NCBI GenBank assembly: GCA_001695595.3
Contig: MBPM02000002.1
Span: forward strand, 62,001-126,000
Direction: 5' to 3'
Source of the DNA: Plasmopara viticola
Lineage: Eukaryota > Oomycota > Peronosporomycetes > Peronosporales > Peronosporaceae
Length of the DNA stretch: 64,000 nt
This document shows, piece by piece, positions 23,355 to 36,735 of the stretch. Under the pieces are notes generated by a model. That model was not told the DNA's origin, did not search any database, and was given only the letters and a program-made list of their open reading frames with translations. Made by a program: the position numbers and the translations under genes. The first letter of the stretch is position 1. Each line of letters starts with the position of its first letter.

Positions 23355-25265
23355 ATGATAGAGCGACACGTGCTCTTAGGCGCCTTTGTAGGAGATCTTG
23401 CGTCTGCACAGCGGCTGTATCCTACTCTTCAGCTCGATAAGGAGCTGGCAATCCAGGAGGACGATTCAATCGAGCGCATTCTTACTGAGACGACGTCCAT
23501 TACTCCAAATCAGAAGGCAACAGAGGACCTTGTTCAAGACCTGCCCGGACTGGATCCGGCAATCATCTTGACACAGCATGCCGGTCGTATTCCCTTGCTC
23601 GATAATGGTACGAGTAACATATTTTATTGGCACTTTCAGGCGGCTCAGAATGCGGACCAGGCGCCACTCGTGATCTGGTACGCCTTAATGATACAACTTA
23701 GCTGCGCCTGTTGCTAATTTTTTATTGATTGTGACAGGTTAAACGGCGGGCCTGGGTGCTCAAGTTTGCAAGGTTTATTTTTGGGCATTTCACCATTAAA
23801 TTTAAGCAATGACATGACAATTGGCAAGAATGAGCACAGTTGGCACGCATATGCCAACCTGCTCTTTGTGGATCAGCCCGTGGGTACGGGAATGTCGTAC
23901 ACAAAAGGAGATGATTACCGGTCGGATGAAAAGGTGGTTGCAATCGACTTTTATAATTTTTTGACCAAGTTTTTACAGCGTCATCCGGTGTATTTGTCGG
24001 ATGGGGATGATCAAGCCAAACACTCGAGAGCGCTTTATTTTTTTGGAGAATCACATGCGGGTCGCTGGATTCCTGAACTCTCAGAGTATATTTTAAAGCA
24101 AAATGGTAATCCTAACAATCGAATCAAAATCAATTTGAACGGTATTGGTATTGGCAACGGTTGGGTTCACCCACGCGTTCAGTACGAGTACAGCGACTAT
24201 GCTCACGGAATTGGATTGTTGACTTTTGGTCAGGTAAGGTCGCTGAAAGCATCGTACACTGAGTGTTTGGATGCGCTGGATGCTGGGACGTATATGTCAA
24301 GAAGCTGCCTTAAGAATATGGACGATATCTTGAACGGAATCAAATTGGGCAAGGGAGGAAGAAGTCTGAATTTTTACGACGTGCGGCAATACGTTGATAA
24401 CGTTAGAGGGTACCCGTTTGAGATGGACACCATTGTAAAGTATATGAATAAGGTTGACGTACGAAGAGCTGTGCACGGCAACGAGGACAAAGATTATCGC
24501 TTCAACATTTGCAGCAATAAAGTATACAAGGCATTGTCAAAGTTCGATGGTGTAAGCACGCTAAATACGATATCGTCTCTTCTTCAAAAAGGTCTACGAG
24601 TGCTTTTCTATAACGGACAATGGGATATGATGTGCAACCACTATGGAACAGAGAAGTTGTTGTTCAATCTAGAATGGAATGGTTCTGATGCCTATCAAGA
24701 GGCTCACAAGTATACGTGGCGGGTACAAGGTCGTCAGGAGCCAGCAGGATTTGCACAACAGGGTGGAAATCTGACCTTTCTGGTGGTTGCTGGGGCCGGC
24801 CACGTTGTGCCTTTGGATGTACCCGATGTAGCGGCAGACATGCTGTATCGCTTCGTAAACAAACTCGCTTTTAATGACGTAGAGCAGACAGTTGCTAATA
24901 CACGTTTGAAGGCGACCGACCTTGAAAGCTCTTATTGCTATCCACCGGCAAGGACATCGGCTACCAACACCAGTTTCACTCAAAGTGGTGACAAAACTAG
25001 AGAAAGCCATGCCGGCATCGCGTGGTTGTGGGTGCTGCTGGGTATTACTGCTGCAAGCAGTATACTTGTACTATGCATAACCATTGCATGTCTTCGTCGT
25101 AAAAGGTACAGACGACTAGATCAAGAAAAGATTGCTCAGATTAGTGATGAAGAAAACTTGAATGATGAGGACGAAGAGAAACGTTCAGATAACGGGGACG
25201 ATATTGCAGAAAATTGTGTGAGTCAGCGAGCGCCTAGTCCCCGTTCACGAGTGGTTGAGGCATGA
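23355..25265 (+). CDS. Serine carboxypeptidase (S10), KEX1-like, membrane-anchored
   Basis: Removes C-terminal residues from peptides in the secretory pathway. Exons 23,355-23,677 and 23,738-25,265 span a 60-bp intron (GTACGC...ACAG) that interrupts the conserved W-LNGGPGCSS block; the product is 616 aa. The catalytic triad is visible: Ser about 213 in FFGESHAGRWIP, Asp about 404 in FYNGQWDMMCNH, His about 463 in VAGAGHVVPLD. A single transmembrane helix at about 535-559 precedes a basic stop-transfer patch (RRKRYRR) and an acidic cytosolic tail, the layout of yeast Kex1. The N-terminus has a short hydrophobic stretch (LLGAFVGDLASAQR) that would serve as a signal peptide although an Asp interrupts it. 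An anchored Golgi/vesicular carboxypeptidase is therefore likely. Confidence 0.92.
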
Positions 25266-25366
25266 ATGCTTTTACAAAAAATAAAAAGACCCAATATTTT
25301 TAATCTTAGTATGAGTGCAAAATCTTAAACTCGTATCAAACAAAAAAAAATTAAGCAAATTTTCGC

Positions 25367-26083
25367 TTACAAATTCGTTTTCGACTTCACTAGTGGGTCA
25401 ATGATCCTAAGCCAATCCTTTAGTTTCCAGGACGAATCGGCTTCATCAAATGGAACGCCATTCAACGTGTATTGCGGCGTACCAGTTACAGTACGAGTAC
25501 ACGCGTATTTCCACGTGACTCGCGTGTGTTGATCTGCCTTAGTTCCGCCGTATCCCGTCATGCCCTTTTCCCACTGCTCGTCCGTTAAAGACGGCAGTGT
25601 TTTCTTGGCCAACTCTTTCAGCTCGTTTGTCACTTGCACTGCACTCAAATCTTTCGTTGCCTTGTTCCAAAATCTAAAATCACGCTTTTTATAAGAGAAT
25701 AAAAGCCTTTGGATGATTGATCTTTAACGGTACCTTTCTTGGTTCTCGTACATAGCTTCAAGCCACGGTGTAAATTGATCGTCACCCAGCGCCGATGTGA
25801 TTGTAAACACTGATTCGGTTGCGGTAAAACTATGTTGGTGAAAGGGCAAAGGGAATAACACGACCTTAATTCGAACTTCGTTGGGCTCGTAGTGGTCCGC
25901 CAACGCCTTTAAACCTTCGTATGCGGCCTTACTGTAGGGGCAAAGCAGGTCGATGTACGTCTCCATTTGCACAGTGGCGTCCCCACTACCTCGCCCGATC
26001 AAAAATCCCGGTGGCGTGCCTGGAATGGGCACTTGGGCAACGGACCCATGCAGCACAAAGGCCACAAGCAGCAATGTCGCCAT
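25367..26083 (-). CDS. Secreted DsbA/thioredoxin-fold protein, single-Cys active site
   Basis: Exons 25,734-26,083 and 25,367-25,673, intron 60 bp (GTACCG...TTAG), 218 aa. The first 17 residues (MATLLLVAFVLHGSVAQ) form a clear signal peptide, so the protein enters the secretory path. The fold is that of the DsbA-like thioredoxin family: an ETYIDLLCPYSKAA strand-helix start, a helical insertion, and a C-terminal WKYACTRTVTGTPQYTLNG block with the cis-Pro (TP). The expected CxxC is CPYS, keeping the nucleophilic Cys and losing the resolving one. A glutathionylated, isomerase or non-redox role is possible. It lies head-to-head with a diverged paralog, 256 bp between start codons, and tail-to-tail with the carboxypeptidase (101 bp). 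Confidence 0.85.
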
Positions 26084-26339
26084 CAGCTGAGATTATAATA
26101 AGATCTTGGTTCTCGGTTTCTGATAGCTCAAGAATTTGGGTACATGCGACGTTAGGTGGGAAATTATATGATTATTTGACGTTGAGGATTCTAAATATCA
26201 CAAGCAATATTACGACTTATAAATGAGTATCAAACATTTAAGACATAGCCGTTTATGTATCTGCCACACCGAATCAGAAATTCTTATCGTTTTTCTAGTA
26301 ATTACAATCAAAATTTACTTTTGTTATTTTTTGAGAAGG

Positions 26340-27362
26340 ATGCGGATCGCGATCCCAGTGCTGTATGCAGTTTTCTGTTGGGTAGCCAATGCCCAGCGAA
26401 TCCCTCGTCGTCTACCCGGATTCACACTTGGAAGTGGCAATGCTGATGCTGACGTGCAGCTCGAGTCATACATCGATTTGGTTAGACCTATTAGTGTGCA
26501 GAGATTGAAAATCATCTGACTCACGATACATGGCTATCACAGTTGTGTCCGGACAGCAAGTCGGCGTATCCAGGTTTAAAAAAATTGGCAGACCACTACG
26601 AAGATGATGAGCTTTGCATCCGCTTCGTGTTGTTTCCATTGCCGTACCACCAACACGCTTTTACCACAGTGGAAGCGACATTTACTATCACGACAGTGCT
26701 GGAGGACGAGAGTTTTACCCCATGGCTCGAAACGATGTACACAAATCAGGACATGTAAGATCTTATCCATAGGGAAAGGTACTGTTTGCCTTAAATTGAG
26801 CCAATTGGTAAATTGCATATGCAGATTTTGGAACAAGGCGACAAAGGATCTGAGTTCAATGCAAGTGGTAGAAAAACTTAAGGTGCTAGCTCAGAAAACG
26901 TTTCCGTCGCTAACGGATAAGGATTGGGACGAACAAATGACAGGTTATGGAGGAACGGACGTGGACGATCTTTCTCGTGAATCGTGGAAGTACGCGTGCT
27001 CTAGAGGCATTTCTGGCACACCGATGTACACGATAAACGGTGTATCGTTTAATGCTGATGCAAACTGGACCTTCGAGCAATGGCGTGATGTTATAGATCC
27101 ACTGTTAGGGGTTAATCAATCCGCCGTGAAGTTGCGGGCTAGCACCCAATCGTGGAAAGATGTTCATTTAAGTGGAAATCCTCGCACACTGCCGGATCGA
27201 AATGTCTTGCATCTTGTGCGTGCTGGCGAGAAAACTCTAGCTGCACAGACATGTGATGGAATTGATGATGGCAAAAAAGCATGCGAATTTGTTTCTGGTC
27301 GTGCGATGTGCTGCAACGCTGACGAAGCCTGTATCCTTCGCGAGGGGTGCGTGTTGCTATAA
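26340..27362 (+). CDS. Secreted DsbA-like paralog with Cys-rich C-terminal extension
   Basis: Three exons, 26,340-26,480, 26,543-26,754 and 26,825-27,362 (introns 62 and 70 bp, GT-AG), give 296 aa. The second intron lies at the same place as the only intron of the neighbouring paralog, before FWNKATKDLS, showing common descent. The signal peptide is MRIAIPVLYAVFCWVANAQ. The redox site reads LCPDSKSAY, again Cys without a second Cys, split from ESYIDL by an intron absent in the sister gene. The cis-Pro block is SGTPMYTINGV. After the thioredoxin fold ends (about residue 220) comes a tail of about 75 residues whose last 36 hold seven cysteines (CDGIDDGKKAC...CC...C...C), resembling a small secreted disulfide domain. 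The tail has no counterpart in the sister gene. Confidence 0.83.
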
Positions 27363-27899
27363 TGCGATCAACAAAAATGATTTTGCAATTCGAGACCAAC
27401 CTATCGATATTGCTAATTTCGAAAATTACCGAAATAAATATTGCTTCTGTGTAATTTCATTCAAATTGTGTGCATATAGCAGACCAAATTAGAATGGAAA
27501 TTGTATAAATTTAATCAGCCTTTACTTGATCCCCGAGACAGTGAATGGCCGCTCACCGGATAATAAAATATTTTTCTACACACCTCCTCTGTGCAAATGC
27601 TGCGTGACTTGGTCATACCTAATAGTAGATGTAGTCAATCTTACGCCCACGCTGGTAGATTGGTGATCCGCGATCTAGCAAATGTTATCGAGTAGTTCCC
27701 TGCATTTGTTCAACGGGCAAAGTATCACAGGCCTGAAGAAACGGCCGCATTTACAGTCATTCAGTGTGCAAAGCAGCTTAATTGCGCCATGGTGTCCGGG
27801 CTCTTCGAAACCCGTGGGCTCAGAAAGCGCAATTTGGATAGACCAGCCGGTAGCACTTACAGCAGTTGAAGCATATAGTCTCCACCATAAAAAATGGTA
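27363..27899. other. Gene-free stretch
   Basis: No supported gene downstream of the DsbA-like paralog. A plus frame at 27,682-27,900 is open for 72 codons without recognisable features. Confidence 0.45.
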
Positions 27900-28360
27900 G
27901 GCCAGAATGCTCTTTGTTCAAATCAGGAGGTCCACGGCGGGATCGATTGCAGAAAAAAAGATGCGCATGGCGTTTGCACTTCTCACCTGGGCTCAGAGCC
28001 GGGCATTCACTTGTGAAAACGCTTCACCGATATGTTTCGTGTCTGGGAGACCATTGTGAAACATATGAGAGCGACATTCCTTCTGGTGTGCTTTTAGTTC
28101 TATCAGCGAACACTGTTGACGTTGAAAGAACAAGCAGGCTTGCTCCATCTAAAAGCTGTAGACGTGCAGCTCTCCGTTCTAAAGGACCCAAAATTTCAAT
28201 ATTCGTGGTTTCCCTAACTCGGGTCTGATCCCAATGAACCTAAGTGTCGCCGAGCAAAGCAAAATTTGCTGCATTAGCTGAGGCATGAGAGGGCACATGC
28301 TTGATGCCTGTCTTGAAAAGAACCGGTGTAGCAAACCGGCACTACGCGAGAGGCACCATA
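27900..28360 (+). pseudogene. Possible Gag-like relic with zinc knuckle
   Basis: In one plus-strand frame near 28,263-28,305 the translation is C-I-S-stop-G-M-R-G-H-M-L-D-A-C. This fits CX2CX4HX4C exactly if the second Cys codon (TGC/TGT) has become TGA. Basic residues follow (LEKNRCSKP). Upstream, broken frames read LTLKEQAGLLHLKAV and LKDPKFQYSWFP, then SDPNEPKCRRAKQ. I cannot name the element. Confidence 0.35.
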
Positions 28361-31300
28361 CTGGAAAGTACATAAGCCCTCACGATCTAATATACATCAC
28401 GAGAATTAAGCTCGACAACTCTTGCTGGTAAAACCAGTATCCTTGGGCTGCCAATTGTTGTGTTACGAAAGGATCTCTTCAGCTAGAAGCGTTTCAGAAC
28501 TGTCAGATCTTAAAAGACTAGTATCGACGGGGTTCTTGGCTGAGGTAGAATCCGCAGATGTGGTATCTGGTGACCCACCATGGAAAAATTTACCGAATAG
28601 AATTTTGAAGCTTAAAAAATGGTCTTTCTTTAGTTATATTGTGGCTGAAAATGTCACAAAACCCCTTTAATGCAACCAGATTCGCTTTCGATGTATCTTT
28701 GGCTAGTCAACAACACATATTTGCTAGAAGGCCAAGGCGCTGTTGGCGCGGATATTGAACCGAGTCTGTCAATTTATCGGATATTCTTTTCAAAATTGAA
28801 TACCAAAAATCACAAACACCCGGCCGGTAATAGAAGTGGCTAGTATATAACTAAATTCTACTGACAAATAATTTTGCATGCCAAAGTGGCCTGACTAGCT
28901 TAATGGTAAAACAAAATGAACGATGAAGACCACGTGAAGTGGCACTTATATAATATCACCGAGCGCTGGTCGTTAGATATAGCACTTGCTACAAGCCGTA
29001 AGCAGTGTTATATATCAGCACAATCAGTAATTTTTCTCTGATTGAGAGCAACATTATTTAAGATACGCTCTTTGCAAACACTCTTTTCCACAATTAGGTG
29101 AAAGTGGCATCAGCTCAAGACATCAGGAGCAAGCATGCTTTGGAGGACGTGTAATCGTTTGAAGGCAATCGTCAATCTCGGGTTTAAGCATTACTGCTAC
29201 CTTTTCCTCTAGGACACCATTTGCCGACTATCACGCGAAACATTTTTGGCCGGAGACCTAGACGCTTTAAATCCTGCCCTCCCGATCAATGTGGTGCGGT
29301 AAAAAACGACTGTAGAGAGGGCTACATATAACACGTCATTGCTAAGCATCAACGTGGGCGTAAGTGCATGGATACGGTGGTGCTAAGCCAACTGGAATTC
29401 GAAACTCTATTTCGGCTCTTCAGACTAAGACACAAAGGCGTGATGCTTATTGATCAGTTCAGGGCATTATGTTCATGGAAAAGGCTATGGAAAATGTTTT
29501 TGATGTAGACGGTAACGTACGGCTTCATAACCTTGAAGGATATGGCAACAACAATATAAGCTGAACGTGGCCTTTTATCGGCACAGAGGCTAAAATATTG
29601 GGTAGATGTATCGCAAAGCAGCATGGCGCAAAATACAAATTGTGCATCCAAAGTAGACGACGGCCATGCCAAAGAGTGACAAAATGCAGACCTTGGTTAG
29701 CGCTGTGAGAAATATGATTTAGAAAAAGTTGTTTTGTCCGTGGATTTATCGATTTCATGTGCAACGCTTCTAATAATAATAAATGAGCTGTTAAGGCCCC
29801 ACAGAGCTATTAAATTTTGTCTCTTCTCATGCAGATCAACGAATATCGACGTGGAAAGCGTATGTTATCACGTGTGAGGTTTGCTGAGAGCGCATACACT
29901 GGATGGAAGAAACGGCAAGTCTGTCGAATAAGAAAAGGAGCAGACGAATTCTGTTCTCGATGGTTGACCCGATAGTATAGCCTTCGGACAACCTTTTTAC
30001 AAATTCGAACCCTCACAAGGCTACTATTGTTGCTACTATTGCCAGAAACGACTTGACGTCATCGTTCAGTGAAAAAAATTATGAGCAAACTACGCGGTGG
30101 TGATGAAGCCACCATCAAACATCCTTGAAGTGGTGCTACAATGAGTTTGAAAGATCTACCAGAATAGGTCTTTGACAAAGTCGAAGAAACTTTTGTCCAC
30201 ACACAATCTTGGCGTTGTTGTATATAAAACGATTTTTAGAAGGTCTGAAGTAGACGCCTCGAGGTGAAATTGAGGGACGGCGTTCAGCATCTCACTGCAC
30301 AAAACAACCGAAAAGCAGTACACAAGGCTTTCCTGCCTGAGTTTATGCCAATTATGATTTATATTTAGCAAGTATCGCGACGCGTCGCGATGCAGTCGCT
30401 TATATCGCGCTAAGAAGAGAAGCAGGATCATTTTCATTGCAGAGTCTACTTTCATGAAGTTTAGGCCAGTTTTCGGAACGTATTGAATTGCTCCTTCATG
30501 CATTGCTTAGGTTGTCTCACTTCAGTAATTGCATATATGATATAATTTATTTGTGCTGCGTATGCAGGGAATGACATACCCGTATCTCTGCTGAAGGATC
30601 TTGAAAGTAATGAGCATAAAAAGTGGGACAAATGCTGTCGGTACTATTGCGCACAAGGCTTCATCAAGCATCGTTATGAGTGGATATAGAAATTGAGCAC
30701 AAAAAAGCTCCGGTCGACCATGTAATGAGCTTGAAGTATCGTATCCTCGGGGGGGGGGCTTAATACACCGCTTGACGATAATGATAGAAATAGAATTATA
30801 GCTTAATATACAGTATCACAAAAACGCGATCGGCATTGCTTTTTGTGATTATAAATAGCATCGTCATATAGAAATATTCAATAGATAACAATATAGGTCA
30901 GCGCACAAAGTTTAGGATTAACACAGCACCTTGCACAGCTGACGCGCACAAAAAGCCTTCCACTCCAGGATGGTGAGAAATCTGCATTAAAAGTTCTCTC
31001 TATTCTAATGGTTCTTTTGAATGTTGGCTTTGGTCAATGGAAATAATTAGGTGCCCAGCGTGTGCTCCAGCGAACACTTTCGACTGCTAAGGCAATGAAG
31101 TAGCAAACTTTTAAATGACAGTGCTTTCGAAACAATCTCATCGTCCAGTAATTTATTCAACATTTGTCAGACTTGTCATTAGCTTATTCGGTCGTATCGA
31201 AAGTATTATAAAAAAAGACACAGAAGATTACGTCGTCAAAGGAAAAGACCCGACGATGCAGTCGAATTAAGTCCTTGGCCCTTTAAGATAAGCGCTGGAT

Positions 31301-34300
31301 TCGAGCAGACACTGAGAAGTCTGGGTATCCCTCGCTAATGAGAGCGCAAATTAAGGATCGAAGGAAAGTTGTTGCTGTCAAAGACAAGAACTTCCAGTAC
31401 GTTCTCAGGTGAGATAAGATGCCAATTGGTCCGAAGTCACTGGCGCAGTGGTTTGAGATTTTAAGACTCACCAACTGCCAAATACAAACCCAAAATGCCG
31501 TACTGTGAAATTTTTAACAACAATTTGGCATGAGTGATATGAGAAAAGGAATGAGCGTGACCGGCAGATGTAGCCCATCACGACGAGGGATCCGTTAATC
31601 TGCTGCGGACGCCACAAAAGTATGTTGATGCACATTTCTCGCGTAATATTCGTGAGTTGAGATTAACTAGAGGCGATTCGTCGTTCCGGTGTGGCTTAAT
31701 GGCAGCTATACACGTGATATATGATTCTACTTTTGGACTCTACTTGGCACCCTAAAAAGTCTTATAATAAGGTTGGCTCGCACCCAGTTCAATTCATTTC
31801 GCGCTTATACCTCAGCAATCGCATCACCGCGGCAAAACTTAAGAGACTATACAGGGATTGGGTTGCTCCTGGTTGTATTTTTGTAATCTCTTGAATTTTG
31901 GACAAGGCACATTACGTCCCTGAGTTTGTAGTACAAGACTCTCATCCGGCAAGAATAATTTCCGGCTTTTGTATGGTACGAAGCAAAGCGCTGGGGTCGT
32001 AAACTCCGAACACAGTATGAGCTAATTCTCATCAATCTAAAAAAAAGACCACAACTATCCTACGATGCTCCCGTAGTTTCAGATGACAGGAACTAACGGC
32101 CTCTCAACTTTGCCACAGTAGGTCTAAAGGATACCACAAGTTCTGTGTAGCACAACAAACGCGCCACTAAAAGAATAAGTTTTTCGACGCCCATAAAGCT
32201 AGCTTTGGTAATCAAGGATCATCTCACGTGGCCACTCATTTCGATTTGCGCCCTCATCATGTGATGCAGCAGCCCTTGAGTAGCAAAATTTACGCATTTG
32301 AGGTTTCTCTCTAAGCATATACTCGGGATTCACGCTGCGTATTCATCAGGATATCCCAAACGCTTGGGTAGATCGAAGCCTATGGCCATGCGGTAAGAAC
32401 TTCACACTCAAATCATCCGCTGTGCGTCTGAGTGTGAGGTTTTCAACGCCTCACCAGCTTAATCTTGGCACCCTTTTTGCGGAACGTTTACTAACAGAGC
32501 TGTTGATCCTGCTGGTACAGCCAAGCTCATAATGTAGCCTACATAAAACCGAATTCTCCAGGGCTTGTACTGAGCGCGTGAGTAAACTTTCTAAAAATGA
32601 ATACAATCTTGCTTTTCTATAGGACAAGTGGGTAGTACTTATCACCAACTTACGGGGTAGATTGTTTGATTAGACTACACAACGCTTTATAACCAGAAAA
32701 TATACCCGAAACTTTCCTATGCGAAAGATTTTCTCAACAGCAACCAGACAATTCCGCTCGATAGTTTTTCTGCCTAAATTGAAGCGAGAAAAATCGCTCT
32801 TGTCTGCTCTCATCGAGTTGCAGGAATGCGTAGGTGATGGCATACGTTAAATTATCGTGCACAACCCTAAATTAATTTGACGCATCCGGTAAAGTCAATT
32901 GCGTAAGAACATTAGCCCCCTGAAAATGAAACACATAGTCTACTTTAGTCTGAATCCGACTTGTAGGCAGCGCACATTGCGCATTAACTCAGGTTTCAAG
33001 TATCTAATATACACTCTATTGGAGTCTGTTTGCATGACTAAAGAGCATTTTGGTGTAGGTCTGTTGGGCAGTCTTATTATCGATGAGACAAAGATGTTGT
33101 GAGACCCATATAAGCAGCACTGTACTTGATTTAATAATTGTTATGTCCAGGCAATTATTATACTATTGTTGAGACCGTAACGTTGGCCAAATTGAATAGC
33201 ATTAATTTTTTGCTGGATCTGCTTTGACCCCGTGGCTGCATACATGGACGCGGAGGACTTTATTCTTCTGTGCCCTTAAGGTACACACTTTAATGTTCAC
33301 ATTAGGAATTTTGGTCTTCATGACATTGAAAGCCAGGTAGATGATTTTTATTATTCTCTTAATCGAACGTTGCAAGTATGGATCAATATTGCAAATGTAT
33401 ACCCAGGAAAAAGTGCATGGTATTGCGTTACCGAGCGGATAATCGTTAATGGGGCGCTTAGAATATTTTTATAGCATGCCGCTAGGCGTACTTACTGCCG
33501 TGAGAAGTATATCTGATTGGCTCGGGAACCATGTTGACTAAAGCTATCTATAGAATACAATAAATCATACAGCTAAAAAATCGCACATGTTGTTGAGCAA
33601 CAGCTCATTTCTTAATGAAAGTTCGTGAAGATGCCATTTCGCCGCTTAGTTGTTATAAAAAAGGTCAGGCATCACTGTACATTCGATTTTAATCCAATGA
33701 ACGTTGAAAACAATAGTTTTGCTCCGAAACATATGAGCGTTTCGCTATATGATGGCTTCCTATCGAAATAAATTGTCAACCATAATTTTCCGACGCCCCA
33801 ACATATAAGCTACCGCTTACAACGTACCTATTCTTCTTCAAGAGCCGGGAAGTCAGGCTTGTTCACTAAATTTACATTGCAGAGCATAGAGCTCATCGAG
33901 GCGTCTCGTTGACCTTCTATTCTCCAAAAGGATTAAACACTTGTTCCTTAGGATGTCACCTCATACCCGCTGGATGCTGGCGCTCTCCGCAGTACCTCAA
34001 AAGACTAGTTGTTAAAAAAATTTTGAAATTTACAAGCCATATACGTACACTTGTGTGTTAAGGGAACGTATAGAGTTGATAGGCTCTCGACAAGCTACAA
34101 TTGTGCCCCGGATCGCTGATCAACAAAGGAAATACTTCGATCTACCAAGGGTCTCATCTTGTGTACAGTGTTGCTATCACCTCTAGTAGTAAAAATATTG
34201 GTGGTGCTTATTGCGCTAGCCGGGTTTGTCTTATCGGATCGAGGACGGGAAACGTGTGCCGGGAGAGAGTCGTAAGGCCGCAGGCCACATTCGTGACCGA

Positions 34301-36735
34301 TCAAATATGCTAGTGTGTGTATATTGTCTCGTAGGTTTATGCCATTATTTGTGTCAATGCTTTTCCGTTTTTAAAAGTAAATGAAGTTGAGCACTAGCTG
34401 CTTCACTACACTTAATGATATGCCATTGAGGGTGTTCTCCATACAGTGGTGTAGAATCTTTTTCTACGGACAGGGCAGGGACACTGCTGTACACACCACA
34501 AAGTAAAGCATACTATGATCAATATAGATTAAAAGCATAGGAGCTCCAGAGTAGCAACTCTTTCTGCAGCAGCGCTTTCGTAACTTTTTTCTTAAAGAAA
34601 GCCTGAATTTAAGCTTTCACCTACTAGTCGCGAATTGCTTATCGCCTTACTTTAAAAGCAGCATTCATGTTTCTGCTTAAAAGCATCATAACGTTCGTAC
34701 ATTGAAAATGAACTGAGATTATATCTGCCTAAAGATGCTGGATGAAAATGTTTCAATTTAGTAGTATGCCTTTTTGTTGGCTCTTAGACATATATCGATT
34801 TCAGTTAGCTTTTTTCTGTTTGGTTCCGTCTTCGTAATGGTGTTCAAAGAATTATGTAGCTTATGCTGCTCCCTTTGGCATACATATTTCACTCGATATG
34901 TTTTAGCTCATCTAATTTTCTCAAAACGACTAAGACTCCGGTCTATAAAAACTCTCTAAAAGGTTTTTGTCTGACGAGCGTAGCAATTGTGACTTGTATC
35001 ACTTTTCAAAAGTCTGCAGAATAAACTGATTAAGGCTCAATCTTATACGACGATCTTATGTCTTGCACTTACCTCGCCGTTTACACATAGACAAAACCCG
35101 CCACAAATAATTTTAAGACACGAGATTATTTCGAAGTGTCCAAAATAAAACACAGCTCATCAATGTAAACACGCCTGGACATACCCGCTGGATCATAGAT
35201 CCCACTTGCTTCGTTAATGTTGACACACTCTCTCGAATCGAGTTTTTCGTTTTGGCTAATCACTACCTGCCATCGTCACCGTTATAAACCGACGATGGGG
35301 GGTGCTTTTTTCGTCGAAGTCAGAGCCCTGCTCAAGTTCCTGCTTTATTATCAAAGCGTTTCCGGTAATGAGATTTTTGATTATCATTATTAGCACGTTT
35401 TGCTCACTGAGAAACGCCCACGTACACCTACAAGCCGAAGACCTCGACTCAACGCCAATTGCTTTGATTTCTCTGTACTTCGCGCGTCCTGATGGGGCCT
35501 TCGATCAAATATTGATCTACGACGTGCCAAATTCTATTACTTCAGCCTTGATGTGAATTTAATAAATGCGTTGAGTGGAGGACCATGAAATAAGATGCGC
35601 GCAAGAAGTTTTTTTCTCTGCTGAACCAATCGTGCCTGCATTAAAAACTGCCTCAAGGCTTATGAACCTTTCATGCATTGGAGCTGTGGGCGAAACAGCT
35701 ATTATTACATTTTTCGCGCGGGACAAAAAAATCAAAATATTAAGTATACGCGAGGCTTCTGATAGATTCTACCAATGCCGGCAAACAGCTTAAAAGGGAC
35801 GAGCGTTCGTGCCGTATATGGTAACATCAGTGACTCTCACGCTACTTGAAACTAACTTTAAGCGCAAAGCACAAAAGTATCTTTTCTGCTTGTATTTTGA
35901 TAAAGTTTATCAAAGTATAATTACGAAAAGATTGCCAAATCAAGTACGACTTTGCTTGACTGAGGCTTGTCAGCTGATCATCTCGGGGTATAAGGCATAA
36001 TGCTCTTATAAGTGCAGTTTATAAACTTGTCCATTTGGAAAATGATTTCCATGAGGCGCACTCTTCGACAAAGAAGCGATAATAGGGAATGTACTCAAGG
36101 TATGTAGTTCTTTAAACGCTTCTAGGTATAATGTTACTCCAGACATACTTTGCGAGTGCACTACTGGTGTCGATGATTCTTTGCGCTGATGACCTCAACT
36201 GAACTTAGTAAGACATGCACTAAGAGACGCAGCTCAACGGCCCATGCCTGTCCAAATGATACCAATTTTAAAGGTCGTAGTAGTTTTGTGACACTCTGTC
36301 AGCAAGTCGCTTGCTTGAGCCCGCGAGGCAAAAAATGTCCAGCATTATATACAAGCCTATTTGATAGAACGACCTTTAGTATCACATTACGGCGCCAAAT
36401 TTGATGCGGGGTAAAAGGTCCAGTGGTTTGCCCTTTTACGGTCCATAAGCGGGTTAAAGTTCATTGTCTAGATAACTTAGCGTCTTGCAAATTGTGAGCA
36501 AGAGAATTAATCGAAATTTCCATTTTTTAGAAGAAACATGCTTAACGACGAGGAGGAACAAGCGGACAGGTTTCAAAAGCCACAAATTCCTATATATTAT
36601 TGAGCGGAATGGAAGTACAAGGTTAGAAAATAAATTCACAAATATATCGCTTGCAGAAGCAGAAATTCGATTTTTTTCAAATCTCACAACATAATCGTCC
36701 AGCCCCTTTTCTCTGACAACCTTTGTTTGCTTTCC
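28361..36735. other. Gene desert
   Basis: About 8.4 kb of AT-rich sequence with no gene I can support on either strand. Open frames are at most 115 codons, none with recognisable motifs. Notable but unexplained: a ten-G run at about 30,750-30,760. A hydrophobic-start frame at 35,368-35,556 (MRFLIIIISTFCSLRNAHVHL) looks like a signal peptide but ends after 62 codons. Much of this is probably transposon debris too old to read. Confidence 0.5.

Noticed and set aside
32490..32530. Words resembling the 5' end of 18S rRNA (GTTGATCCTGCTGGTA)
   Set aside because: Only about 15 bases agree, with a mismatch in the conserved CTGCCAG core, and nothing downstream resembles rRNA.
35368..35556. Signal-peptide-like frame (MRFLIIIISTF) that might be a small secreted effector
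   Set aside because: Only 62 codons, no RXLR/EER-type or CRN motif, no cysteine pattern, surrounded by decayed sequence.
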